Assembly: GCA_016025055.1 (NCBI GenBank)
Contig: CP065590.1
Span: forward strand, 2,294,001 to 2,358,000
Direction: 5' to 3'
DNA length: 64,000 bases
Source: Chryseobacterium indologenes
Lineage (GTDB): Bacteria; Bacteroidota; Bacteroidia; Flavobacteriales; Weeksellaceae
Below, piece after piece: positions 9,396 to 18,168 of this stretch; the first letter of the stretch is position 1, and every line of letters begins with the position of its first letter. Position numbers and translations under genes: made by a program. Under the pieces are notes generated by a model. It had not been told where the DNA came from. It saw nothing but the letters and a program-made list of their open reading frames with translations, and made no database searches.

Positions 9396-11693
9396 TTATT
9401 TTTTCGCCTTGTTTCCCATATAAAATGTCAGTTTTCCACCATTCATTATTTCAGAATGTTTCAGAGTGAAGTTTTTAATTTCACGACCATTTAAAAGAAC
9501 CTTCTGAACATATACATTTTTCGGACCTTGATTGATCGCTTCAATTTCAAATGTTTTTCCGTTTTCCAGATTCAGAATAGCCTGATCAACAGCGGGACTA
9601 CCGATAGCGTAGTCTTCCGAACCGGGAGCAACCGGATAGAAGCCCAGTGAACTCAGAATATACCAGGCACTCATTTGCCCCGTGTCATCATTCCCTCCCA
9701 ACCCGTCAGGAGTTGACTTATACTGCATTTCCAGGATATGACGAATCTGGGATTGTGTTTTCCATGGCTGCCCGGCCCAGTTATAGAGGTAAGCAACATG
9801 ATGTGCAGGCTCATTTCCATGTACATATCCTCCGATAATTCCTTCTCTTGTAATGTCTTCAGTGTCTGCAAAAAACTCATCAGGAAGATGCATGGTGAAT
9901 AATTCGTCCAGTTTTGAGGCAAATTTTTTCTTTCCTCCCATCATTTTGATCAGTTCATCAGGATTCTGGGGAACAAAAAAACTGTAGTTCCAGGAATTTC
10001 CCTCAATGAAGCCTTGTCCGTGGGTACTTAAAACATCAAAATCTTTTTTGAAACTTCCGTCTGCCAGGCGTGGGCGCATGAATCCGATGGATGGGTCAAA
10101 ATTATTCTTCCAATTTTCAGAACGTTTGATAAACTGATTGTAGATTTCTGTCTCTCCAAGATGTTTGGCCAGCTGGGCAATTGCCCAATCATCATAAGCA
10201 TACTCAAGGGTATTGGATACTGAGGTGCCATTTTTCTCTGCAGGAATGTATCCCAGGTCAATATATTGTCCTATTCCTTCATAATTTCGTTTGTTGGCTG
10301 TTTCTACGCAGGCTTTCAAAGCTTCCTGAGGATCACCGGCATAATTTCCTTTAATAATGGCATCTGCCACTACACTTACGCTATGATAACCACTCATACA
10401 CCAGTTATCATTGGCATAATGTGACCATATAGGTAGCATTTTCATCGAAAACTGATGGTAATGAGCCATCATAGATTTTACCATATCACTGTTCCTTTTA
10501 GGCTGGATAATGTTAAAGAAAGGATGAAGAGCTCTGTAAGTGTCCCAAAGCGAGAATGTGGTATAATGAGTAAAATTTTCTGCTTGGTGAACATTTTGAT
10601 CCAATCCTTTATACTCGCCATTGATATCCATATACACGGTGGGATTGATAAAGGTATGATACATCGCGGTATAGAAATTGATTTTTTCGGTTTCAGAACC
10701 TTTAATGATGATCTTGTTAAGTTCTTTATTCCAGTCTTCCTGAGCTTTTTCTTTAATTTGATTAAAAGATAAATTTTCCGTTTCCTTTTCAAGATTTTCC
10801 ATAGCATTGGCCTGGCTTACAGGAGATATAGCCAGTTTGATTTCAATGGCTTCACCTTCACTGGTGTCAAAATCAAAATACATTTTAAGATTCTTTCCGG
10901 CAATTTCAGGGAAATTCTGAGTTTGATCGAATTTTCTCCAGAACCCTTTGTATACCTGCTTTTCATCATAGTTCTTCTGACCGTAGGATGTAAAGGGTTT
11001 TGAAAACTTCATGGCAAAATAAACCGTTCTTGTTCTTGCCCATCCGTTGGTCTGGCGATATCCGGTAATCGTATTGCCATTTTCCACACGGGCATAGGTC
11101 CATACATTTTTCCCGTCATAATTATAAATTCCTGCCATCAGATCAAGAATGATATGCGATTGATCAGATTTGGGAAAAGTATACCGGTGAACACCGACTC
11201 TGGTGGTAGCCGTCAGTTCTGCTAAAATATTGTGATCATCCAGCTTTACCTTATAATATCCGGCTTCAGCTTTTTCGTTTTCGTGGGAAAACTTGCTTCT
11301 GTAGCCTTTTTCAGGATTTGAAGCTGTTCCCGGATCCAACTGAAGTGGGCCGACAGTAGGCATGATCAGGAAATCCCCGAGATCAGAATGTCCGGTACCA
11401 CTAAAGTGCGTAGAGCTGAAACCTACTATGGTTTTATCTTCATAGCGATAGCCTGCACAGTATTTATAGACTTCACCATTGTATTTCCCGTTGAGTTCAT
11501 AAGAAATTGTATCTGTTTCAGGACTTAGCTGCACGGCGCCAAACGGTGTAGTAGCGCCGGGATAGGTATGTCCCATTTTTTCAGTTCCAATCAGCGGATG
11601 TACGTATTGATATAATTTTTCAAATTGTTGAGCTTTGAGGGGAAAGCTTAAGATAATGAATAAAAGAAAAACAGATGTTTCCGTATTTTTCAT
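9396..11693 (-). CDS. GH92 family glycosidase (alpha-mannosidase), secreted
   Basis: 765 residues with a signal peptide (VFLLFIILSFPLKAQ). The start of the mature protein, YVHPLIGTEKMGHTYPGATTP, is the hallmark of glycoside hydrolase family 92, calcium-dependent exo-alpha-mannosidases that trim mannose from glycans. The (alpha/alpha)6 domain contains TFSLWDTYRALHPFF and GGNDDTGQMSAWYILSSLG near the C-terminus. The linkage preference (1,2-, 1,3- or 1,6-) cannot be read. No SusCD pair or other glycan gene is adjacent, so this is not an obvious polysaccharide utilization locus. Confidence 0.93.
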   Translation of the reverse strand: MKNTETSVFLLFIILSFPLKAQQFEKLYQYVHPLIGTEKMGHTYPGATTPFGAVQLSPETDTISYELNGKYNGEVYKYCAGYRYEDKTIVGFSSTHFSGTGHSDLGDFLIMPTVGPLQLDPGTASNPEKGYRSKFSHENEKAEAGYYKVKLDDHNILAELTATTRVGVHRYTFPKSDQSHIILDLMAGIYNYDGKNVWTYARVENGNTITGYRQTNGWARTRTVYFAMKFSKPFTSYGQKNYDEKQVYKGFWRKFDQTQNFPEIAGKNLKMYFDFDTSEGEAIEIKLAISPVSQANAMENLEKETENLSFNQIKEKAQEDWNKELNKIIIKGSETEKINFYTAMYHTFINPTVYMDINGEYKGLDQNVHQAENFTHYTTFSLWDTYRALHPFFNIIQPKRNSDMVKSMMAHYHQFSMKMLPIWSHYANDNWCMSGYHSVSVVADAIIKGNYAGDPQEALKACVETANKRNYEGIGQYIDLGYIPAEKNGTSVSNTLEYAYDDWAIAQLAKHLGETEIYNQFIKRSENWKNNFDPSIGFMRPRLADGSFKKDFDVLSTHGQGFIEGNSWNYSFFVPQNPDELIKMMGGKKKFASKLDELFTMHLPDEFFADTEDITREGIIGGYVHGNEPAHHVAYLYNWAGQPWKTQSQIRHILEMQYKSTPDGLGGNDDTGQMSAWYILSSLGFYPVAPGSEDYAIGSPAVDQAILNLENGKTFEIEAINQGPKNVYVQKVLLNGREIKNFTLKHSEIMNGGKLTFYMGNKAKK

Positions 11694-11819
11694 GAGCAGA
11701 TAAGTTTATTAAGTGATAAAATTAGGTAAAAAACAAAGAATATTATTTATGGCATTATTTATACCGTTATTTTAAGGTAGATCCATTCAATATTTATTAT
11801 TTTTAAGAAAAAATATTTT

Positions 11820-12701
11820 ATGAGTCTATATACACAACCAATGCTTCGCGAAGGGGCATTAAAAGATAAAGTAGCGATTGTAACAGGAGGCGGAAGCGGT
11901 CTTGGAAAAGCAATGACAAAATACTTTCTTGAGTTAGGAGCTAAAGTAGTCATTACGTCCAGGAATCTTGAAAAGCTACAGACTACTGCGAAGGATCTGG
12001 AAGATGAAACCGGTGGTAAAGTTCTTTGTGTAGCGTGTGACGTCAGAAACTGGGATGAAGTAGAAGCTGTGAAAGAAGCTACGCTTAAGGAATTCGGTAA
12101 AATTGATATTCTTCTGAATAATGCAGCCGGTAATTTTATTTCTCCTACAGAAAAACTGACTCATTCTGCTTTTGATTCTATTTTAGATATCGTTTTAAAA
12201 GGAACTAAAAACTGTACACTTTCTATAGGAAAACACTGGATCGACTCCAAAACACCGGGTACCGTTTTAAATATCGTAACCACTTATGCATGGACGGGGT
12301 CTGCCTATGTTGTACCCTCTGCCTGTGCAAAAGCAGGAGTATTGGCAATGACCAGATCATTGGCAGTGGAATGGGCAAAATATGGAATTCGTTTCAACGC
12401 TATCGCTCCGGGGCCATTTCCTACAAAAGGTGCCTGGGACAGACTTCTTCCGGGAGATCTGCAGGAAAAATTCGATATGAAAAAGAAAGTGCCGTTAAGA
12501 AGAGTAGGAGAACATCAGGAGCTGGCCAATCTTGCCGCGTATCTGGTGTCTGATTACTCAGCGTACATGAATGGTGAAGTAGTCACTATTGACGGAGGAG
12601 AATGGCTTCAGGGAGCAGGTGAATTTAATATGCTTGAAGCTATTCCCCGTGAAATGTGGGATGCTTTAGAGGCCATGATTAAAGCAAAAAAATCAAATTA
12701 A
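11820..12701 (+). CDS. SDR family oxidoreductase, 2,4-dienoyl-CoA reductase-like
   Basis: 293 residues. The Rossmann signature is VAIVTGGGSGLGKAM (about residues 19-33), NNAAGNF is the NNAG motif, and GIRFNAIAPGPFPTKGAWDRL matches the decarboxylating/peroxisomal 2,4-dienoyl-CoA reductase branch. In this branch the usual YxxxK tyrosine is replaced; here the segment is VVPSACAKAGVLAMTRSLAVEW. It probably reduces dienoyl-CoA esters with NADPH during unsaturated fatty-acid oxidation. It is monocistronic and followed by a strong terminator. Confidence 0.85.
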   Translation: MSLYTQPMLREGALKDKVAIVTGGGSGLGKAMTKYFLELGAKVVITSRNLEKLQTTAKDLEDETGGKVLCVACDVRNWDEVEAVKEATLKEFGKIDILLNNAAGNFISPTEKLTHSAFDSILDIVLKGTKNCTLSIGKHWIDSKTPGTVLNIVTTYAWTGSAYVVPSACAKAGVLAMTRSLAVEWAKYGIRFNAIAPGPFPTKGAWDRLLPGDLQEKFDMKKKVPLRRVGEHQELANLAAYLVSDYSAYMNGEVVTIDGGEWLQGAGEFNMLEAIPREMWDALEAMIKAKKSN

Positions 12702-12716
12702 TTGAAATTTTCAGAA

Positions 12717-12757
12717 AAAAAACTCCCGGATTTGTAACAATTCCGGGAGTTTTTTTT
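12717..12757 (+). terminator. Terminator of the SDR gene
   Basis: The arms AACTCCCGGA and TCCGGGAGTT flank a short loop and are followed by a run of T. Confidence 0.85.
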
Positions 12758-12780
12758 ACCTATGTATAAACTTTTTTCAA

Positions 12781-14979
12781 ATGAATTGTAAACTTCCAAC
12801 TCTTGTTTCTGCAGTGGCTTTCTTCCTTTTTTCAGGATCTGCCTATGCACAGGAAACGCCAAAGTATGATTATGTAGAAGCCTTTAAGCCGTTTTTCTAT
12901 CCGCAGACAGGTACGGAAACACGCTCAGCCAGTGGACAGCCGGGGCATGCCTATTGGCAGAATTCAGCAGACTATCATTTGAATGTGAGTCTGAATGAGG
13001 ACAAAAAAGAAATTACAGGTACCGCCGAAATTAAATACACCAATAACAGCCCGGATCAGCTGGGTTTCTTATGGCTGCAGCTCGATCAGAATCTTTTTGC
13101 AAAAGACTCCCGCGGAAATGCTGTGGTGCCTCTGTCGGGAAGCAGGAATGGTTCACACGGCGAGACTTTCAATGGCGGATACGTTATTAAATCCGTAAAA
13201 ATTGATGGCAAAGCAGCTAAGTATACCATTTCCGATACAAGAATGCAGATTGATTTACCGGAAGAACTGAAGGCAAAAGGAGGAGTGGCAAAAATTACCA
13301 TTGATTATTCCTTTATTTCTCCGGATTATGGTTCAGACAGAATGGGAGTTCAGGAAACAAAAAATGGTAAAGTCTTTACTATGGCACAATGGTATCCGAG
13401 AATGTGTGTGTATGATGATGTAATGGGATGGAATACACTACCGTATGCAGGCGCTTCGGAGTTCTTTCTGGAATATGGTGATATCACAGCCAATATTACT
13501 GTACCTGCCAATCATTATGTGGTGGCCTCAGGAGAACTTTTAAACGAAAAAGAAGTTTATAGTAAAGATGAGGTCAACAGATGGAATCAGGCGAGAAACA
13601 GTGATAAAACAGTCATGATACGTCCTGAGTCTGAGATTGGAAAAAATAAATCTACAGGAACAAAAACCTGGAAGTTTAAAATTGTACAGGCAAGGGATTT
13701 TGCATGGGCATCATCTGCCGGCTTTATTTTGGATGCTGCAAGAATTAATCTTCCTGATGGAAAAAAATCGCTGGCCATTTCTGCCTATCCGTCTGAAAGT
13801 GCAGGAGAAAAAGCCTGGGGAAGGTCTACCGAATATACCAAAGCCGCTATTGAACATTATTCTAATAAATGGTACGGATATACATACCCGGTAGCAACTA
13901 ATGTAGCAGGAAACGAAGGCGGAATGGAATATCCCGGAATTGTGTTCTGCCATATGGATTCAAAAGGAGAAGATCTGTGGGGTGTTACAGATCATGAATT
14001 CGGGCATAACTGGTTTCCTATGATTGTAGGATCCAATGAAAGATTATTTGCCTGGATGGACGAAGGATTCAATACTTTTATCAACGGACTTTCGACGGAG
14101 GCTTTTAATAAAGGTGAATATTATAAAAAACAGAATATGGCTCAAACAGGAAGCTATCTTTTAACAGATAATCTTGAGCCGATTATGGTAGGTCCCGATA
14201 ATATGAGAGAAAGAAGTATCGGAGCTCTTGCCTATTATAAGCCGGGAGCGGGATTATCGGTTTTAAGAGAAACGATTCTCGGGCCTGAGAAATTTGACAA
14301 AGCATTCAGAACCTATATCAACCGGTGGGCATTCAAACATCCTACACCCTGGGATTTCTTCCACACGATGGAGAATGTTTCAGGAGAAGAACTGAACTGG
14401 TTCTGGAGAGGTTGGTTCTTTAATAAATGGAAAATTGACCAGTCCGTTAAGAATGTGAAATACATCAATGGAGATTTCAAAAACGGAGCTCAGGTTACTG
14501 TTGAAAATCTTGGACAACTTCCTATGCCGACGACGGTTCAGCTAAAATTCAAAGACGGAACAAAACATACGGTAAAAATACCAATCGAAGTTTGGAAGAG
14601 AAATACAGAATGGACATTCAAAGTAGAATCTGATAAGGAAATCGATGAGGTAATACTTGATCCGGATTCTATGGTTCCGGACGTCAACATGAAAAATAAT
14701 AAATGGACATCTGCGGATGCAAAACCTATGGAGAAAATTAACCTGAAAGATTTCATAGGAGCGTACAACAATAAAGAATCTAAACTTAAAATAATATTTA
14801 CTGAGAAAAACGGGTTCCTGTATGGCAGCGCAGGCGGACAACAAAGCTTTCCGCTGGAGTATACGGGAAATAATACATTTGCTTTTGAAGATGCTGGTCT
14901 GACAATCGTTTTCAGTAAGGATAAAAAGACGGCAACCCTCACAGAAGGAGGAAGAGAATTTAAATTCAATAAAGAATAG
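12781..14979 (+). CDS. M1 family metallopeptidase, secreted
   Basis: 732 residues with signal peptide ([18 protein letters not shown]; cleavage after AYA). The zinc site HEFGHNW and the downstream glutamate in [11 protein letters not shown] form the HExxH-18-E motif of gluzincins, and GGMEYPG is the exopeptidase GxMEN-like substrate motif. The extra C-terminal region, about 130 residues, is beta-rich and has no T9SS sorting signal I can recognise. Expected to trim peptides in the periplasm or at the cell surface. A paralog lies at 20645-22510, suggesting duplication in the lineage. Confidence 0.92.
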   Translation: MNCKLPTLVSAVAFFLFSGSAYAQETPKYDYVEAFKPFFYPQTGTETRSASGQPGHAYWQNSADYHLNVSLNEDKKEITGTAEIKYTNNSPDQLGFLWLQLDQNLFAKDSRGNAVVPLSGSRNGSHGETFNGGYVIKSVKIDGKAAKYTISDTRMQIDLPEELKAKGGVAKITIDYSFISPDYGSDRMGVQETKNGKVFTMAQWYPRMCVYDDVMGWNTLPYAGASEFFLEYGDITANITVPANHYVVASGELLNEKEVYSKDEVNRWNQARNSDKTVMIRPESEIGKNKSTGTKTWKFKIVQARDFAWASSAGFILDAARINLPDGKKSLAISAYPSESAGEKAWGRSTEYTKAAIEHYSNKWYGYTYPVATNVAGNEGGMEYPGIVFCHMDSKGEDLWGVTDHEFGHNWFPMIVGSNERLFAWMDEGFNTFINGLSTEAFNKGEYYKKQNMAQTGSYLLTDNLEPIMVGPDNMRERSIGALAYYKPGAGLSVLRETILGPEKFDKAFRTYINRWAFKHPTPWDFFHTMENVSGEELNWFWRGWFFNKWKIDQSVKNVKYINGDFKNGAQVTVENLGQLPMPTTVQLKFKDGTKHTVKIPIEVWKRNTEWTFKVESDKEIDEVILDPDSMVPDVNMKNNKWTSADAKPMEKINLKDFIGAYNNKESKLKIIFTEKNGFLYGSAGGQQSFPLEYTGNNTFAFEDAGLTIVFSKDKKTATLTEGGREFKFNKE

Positions 14980-15035
14980 TCTTCGGGTTCTTTTTTCCGT
15001 ACAGGAAATAATTTAACATTATGATGATATGAATA

Positions 15036-15069
15036 AGGCTTCTCTATGGCAGAGAAGTCTTATTTTTGT
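15036..15069 (+). terminator. Terminator of the M1 peptidase gene
   Basis: The arms GGCTTCTCT and AGAGAAGTC around ATGGC are followed by TTATTTTT. Confidence 0.7.
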
Positions 15070-15090
15070 CTCTTATTGATAAAATAAACT

Positions 15091-15918
15091 ATGAATTTCA
15101 GATTTTCAATTGCATTCCTCATGCTTTTTGCATTGGGATTTTCACAGGATCTTACCGTAATGAGTTTTAATATCCGACTGAATGTAGAATCGGATAAGGA
15201 AAATGCTTGGCCACAGAGAAAACAGGATGTTGCCGACTTATTAACCTACTATCATCCGGATTATTTCGGAGTGCAGGAAGCCCTTCCGGAACAAATGAGA
15301 GATATTAAAAACGGACTGAAAAACTATAACTCTATAGGAGTAGGAAGGGATGATGGTAAAGAAAAAGGTGAGTTCTCAGCTATTTTCTACGATATCAACA
15401 GGCTGGATGTCATAAAATCCGGAACTTTCTGGTTATCTGAGACTCCGGAAAAACCTTCGAAAGGCTGGGATGCTGCTTTGAACAGAATATGTACTTACGC
15501 TGTATTTAAAGATAAAAAGACAAAAAAGGAATTTCTGGCAATGAACCTTCATTTCGATCACATCGGAAATCTAGCAAGGGTAAAATCTTCAGAGTTGATT
15601 TTAAAAAAAATAAAAGAACTTAATCCAAAGAATTTACCTGTCACATTAAGCGGGGATTTTAACCTGACCGATGATTCAGAACCGATCAGAATTTTATCCC
15701 AAAACATGAAAGATACTTTTTATCATTCAGAAGCAAAACATTACGGCCCGGCAGGAACATTTACAGGATTCAACGTGAATGAAGTTCCTAAAGAAAGGAT
15801 CGATTACATTTTTACCAATGGCTTCAAAATAAAATCTCACAGACATATCAATGACAGACGAGAAAATTTATTGTATCCGTCGGATCATTTTCCGGTGATT
15901 ACAGGGCTCTCTTTCTAA
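15091..15918 (+). CDS. Endonuclease/exonuclease/phosphatase family protein, secreted
   Basis: 275 residues with signal peptide (MNFRFSIAFLMLFALGFSQ). The EEP fold shows as VMSFNIRLN near the start, YFGVQEALPEQ with the metal-binding Glu, SGDFNLTDDSEP, and the C-terminal RIDYIFTNG and SDHFPVITG with the catalytic Asp-His. Members cleave phosphodiesters in nucleic acids, inositol phosphates or sphingomyelin; the substrate cannot be read. It converges on the response regulator gene with only 4 bp between stops. Confidence 0.9.
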   Translation: MNFRFSIAFLMLFALGFSQDLTVMSFNIRLNVESDKENAWPQRKQDVADLLTYYHPDYFGVQEALPEQMRDIKNGLKNYNSIGVGRDDGKEKGEFSAIFYDINRLDVIKSGTFWLSETPEKPSKGWDAALNRICTYAVFKDKKTKKEFLAMNLHFDHIGNLARVKSSELILKKIKELNPKNLPVTLSGDFNLTDDSEPIRILSQNMKDTFYHSEAKHYGPAGTFTGFNVNEVPKERIDYIFTNGFKIKSHRHINDRRENLLYPSDHFPVITGLSF

Positions 15919-15922
15919 TACA

Positions 15923-16611
15923 TCAATAGTCTGGAAAATCGATATCAAATCCAATTCCTCTCAGGGATTGGATTTTTATTTGGGGATCATGGCTGAAATA
16001 TTTACGGAGTCTGCTGATAAAAACATCAAGACTGCGTCCTGTAAAATAATCATTGGTTTCCCAGATATTATCCAGAATCTCATCTCTTGTGATGGCAGAA
16101 TGGTTGTGCTGCAGAAGATACACCAGAAGCTGCTGTTCTCTGATAGTCAGTCGTATATTTCCGTGAGGATGGGAAAGCAGAAGCTTTTTGGTGTCCAAGG
16201 AATATTGGCCCATCTTGATTATGGTTTCAGGAACGGCAGTTGTTGTTCTTTTGATGATATTTTTAATTCTTAAAACCAGTTCTTCAGGATCGCAGGGTTT
16301 GTTGAAATATAATCGTCTGCCCCAATTTTCAATCCGGTCAGTCGGTCTATTTTCTGATTTTTAGCGGTTAAAAACAAGAGTGGAAATTTATTCTTTTCCT
16401 TTAAAATCATTTTAGCCAGTGAAAAACCGTCAATATTTGGCATCATCACATCCAGAATGCCCATATGGAAAGGAAAATCAGAGGTAAGTCGACTGACAAT
16501 ACCTTCAGGATTCTGAAACCAGCTGACCTCAAAGTCTTCCAGTTCGAGATACTGCTTTAAGATCATTCCGAAATCCGGATCGTCTTCTGCTAAAAGGATT
16601 TTAGTTTTCAT
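15923..16611 (-). CDS. OmpR-family response regulator (apparent frameshift)
   Basis: The receiver domain starts at the ATG at 16611 (MKTKILLAEDDPDFG) and has DVMMPNIDG with the phospho-accepting Asp, LFLTAKNQ, and GADDYIS. The frame then breaks. The winged-helix domain (residues from MGQYSLDTKKLLLSH to GIGFDIDFPDY) lies in another frame. Adding one A to the AAA run at 16298-16300 (minus strand) gives STKPCDPEELVLRIKNII and a 229-residue protein, the normal length. It overlaps the kinase gene by 11 bp, and the pair is divergent from the outer-membrane gene at 18169. Confidence 0.85.
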
Positions 16612-17958
16612 CAGTAGTTGTTTTTTCTTGTGGAAGATCATCAGTGTTGTAAGGAGCTGATATTCTAAATGTGCTTCCTTTAGGTTGGCTGTAAACCTCT
16701 ATAGTACCGTGATATTGGGTTATGATTTTCTTTACCATGTACAAACCTAACCCAAGTCCTTTGCTGTTGTGGATATTGTTGCTTTGTATGCGGTAGAATT
16801 TTTCAAATATATTTTTTAATTCTTTAGCTTCCATACCTTGTCCATCATCTGAAACTTCAATCTGTAAGTTTTGTGAGGCGGTAGTAAGATTGACAGTAAC
16901 GATGGAGGCCCCATATTTTACACTGTTTTCACACAGGTTTTTAATAACGGTTTCCATCAGGTTTTTATCAAAAGGAAGCTCCCCGGTAATGGTATTGTCA
17001 AAGTTAAATTCAACCTTTGGATAAGTAAAAGACAGATCATGAACAAAGAAATTCCAGTCTTTTGGCTGTATAAAAACAGGTTGTTCCGGATTTTCATCCT
17101 GATGAAGCTGAAATACGAGACTCTCAAGACGGGAGATCTGGCGGTCAATAAGAGGCAGCATTTCCGAATTCCAGCCTTTTTTAAGGTTTTAGAAGCAATT
17201 TTTAAAGTGGCAATAGGTGTTTTAAACTCATGAGAAATATTATCAACTACCGTATGGAGTACCTCTACTTGCTTTTGTTGTTTGATGAGGTTTTTGATGG
17301 TTGAAATATATATCAGAAGTACACATGAAAGAAGGAGGATACAACAGAAGAACAGCAGGGCAAGTTCTTTAAAGACAATGGTTTTGATATTGGTGATTTC
17401 AAAATCAATCTGGCTTTTCACATAGAAAGTATCGCGCCTTTCAATTTCTTTATGATCACTGTCTCTTTTTTTTGAGGACGTAGTTTCCCAGCTGCTGGTA
17501 TTTCCGATTTTAGGATTTTTTACTTTTTCTTTTGTTTCAAAAACAATAAAGGGTTTGTCAATCAGTTTCGTACTGTCCGGAAGATGGATAATAGAGGTAT
17601 ATTCAATCCTTGCAGATATTTTATACCCATCTTTTTGAAGGCGGTTGTCAATATAATGGCTTAGTCTTTTCCGGACTGCGTATCTGTTGTCGGTAAAATT
17701 TTTAATAAAATCCTTTTTGCTGATTTCCTTATTGTAATACTGGATGATAACTTTTTGAAGGGCATCATCTTTTGTCTCCTGGGCGCGTTGAGTACTTTCC
17801 TCGGTGTCTGTATAAGCGGGAAGGCCATCGATCACTGACCTGTAAATATCCCGCTCCTTTACCTGATAGGTTTTATACATAAAATAAACCTGTATTCCCA
17901 GTAAAAGAAGAAACAGGGCGGCAAATACAGAAATGAGAAATTTATTCTTGGAAACCAT
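16601..17958 (-). CDS. Sensor histidine kinase (apparent frameshift)
   Basis: Two membrane helices (about residues 8-28 and 205-228) enclose a periplasmic sensor of about 175 residues. The H-box NISHEFKTPIATLKIAS is followed by a break. The kinase domain continues in another frame with NLCENSVKYGA (N box), VSDDGQGM (G1) and GLGLGLYMVKKI (G2). One extra A in the A6 run at 17177-17182 (minus strand) restores KKGWNSEMLPLIDRQISRL and a 452-residue kinase. It overlaps its response regulator by 11 bp. The ligand is unknown; the divergent outer-membrane barrel suggests an envelope signal. Confidence 0.85.
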
Positions 17959-18008
17959 TAAAACAAAGATAAAACTTTACCTATTCTCACAAGATGATTA
18001 TTTTGACG

Positions 18009-18090
18009 TTAACCTTTCATTAACCCGAGGACCGGGATTTCGACTGAGACCGGAAAAAGCCGTTAACCTGCCATTAACCGTCTGTTAACC
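18009..18090. promoter_or_regulatory. TTAACC box array, probable response-regulator binding sites
   Basis: TTAACC occurs at 18009, 18020, 18063, 18074 and 18085. Within each group the start-to-start distance is exactly 11 bp, and the groups are 54 bp apart (about five turns). Direct hexamers with 5-bp gaps are what OmpR-family dimers bind (CpxR uses the same geometry). The array lies between the divergent kinase and outer-membrane genes, so regulation of both by the adjacent regulator is likely. Confidence 0.65.
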
Positions 18091-18168
18091 GAAATTCTCC
18101 TGCCCAATCCGGAATTTTGTACACCAGAACAACACATATGATTGTTCAGAATTATAAAAAAAACAGAT

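Noticed and set aside
14538..14969. Minus-strand open frames over the M1 peptidase 3' end
   Set aside because: Shadow of the plus-strand gene, which has a continuous signal peptide and catalytic motifs.
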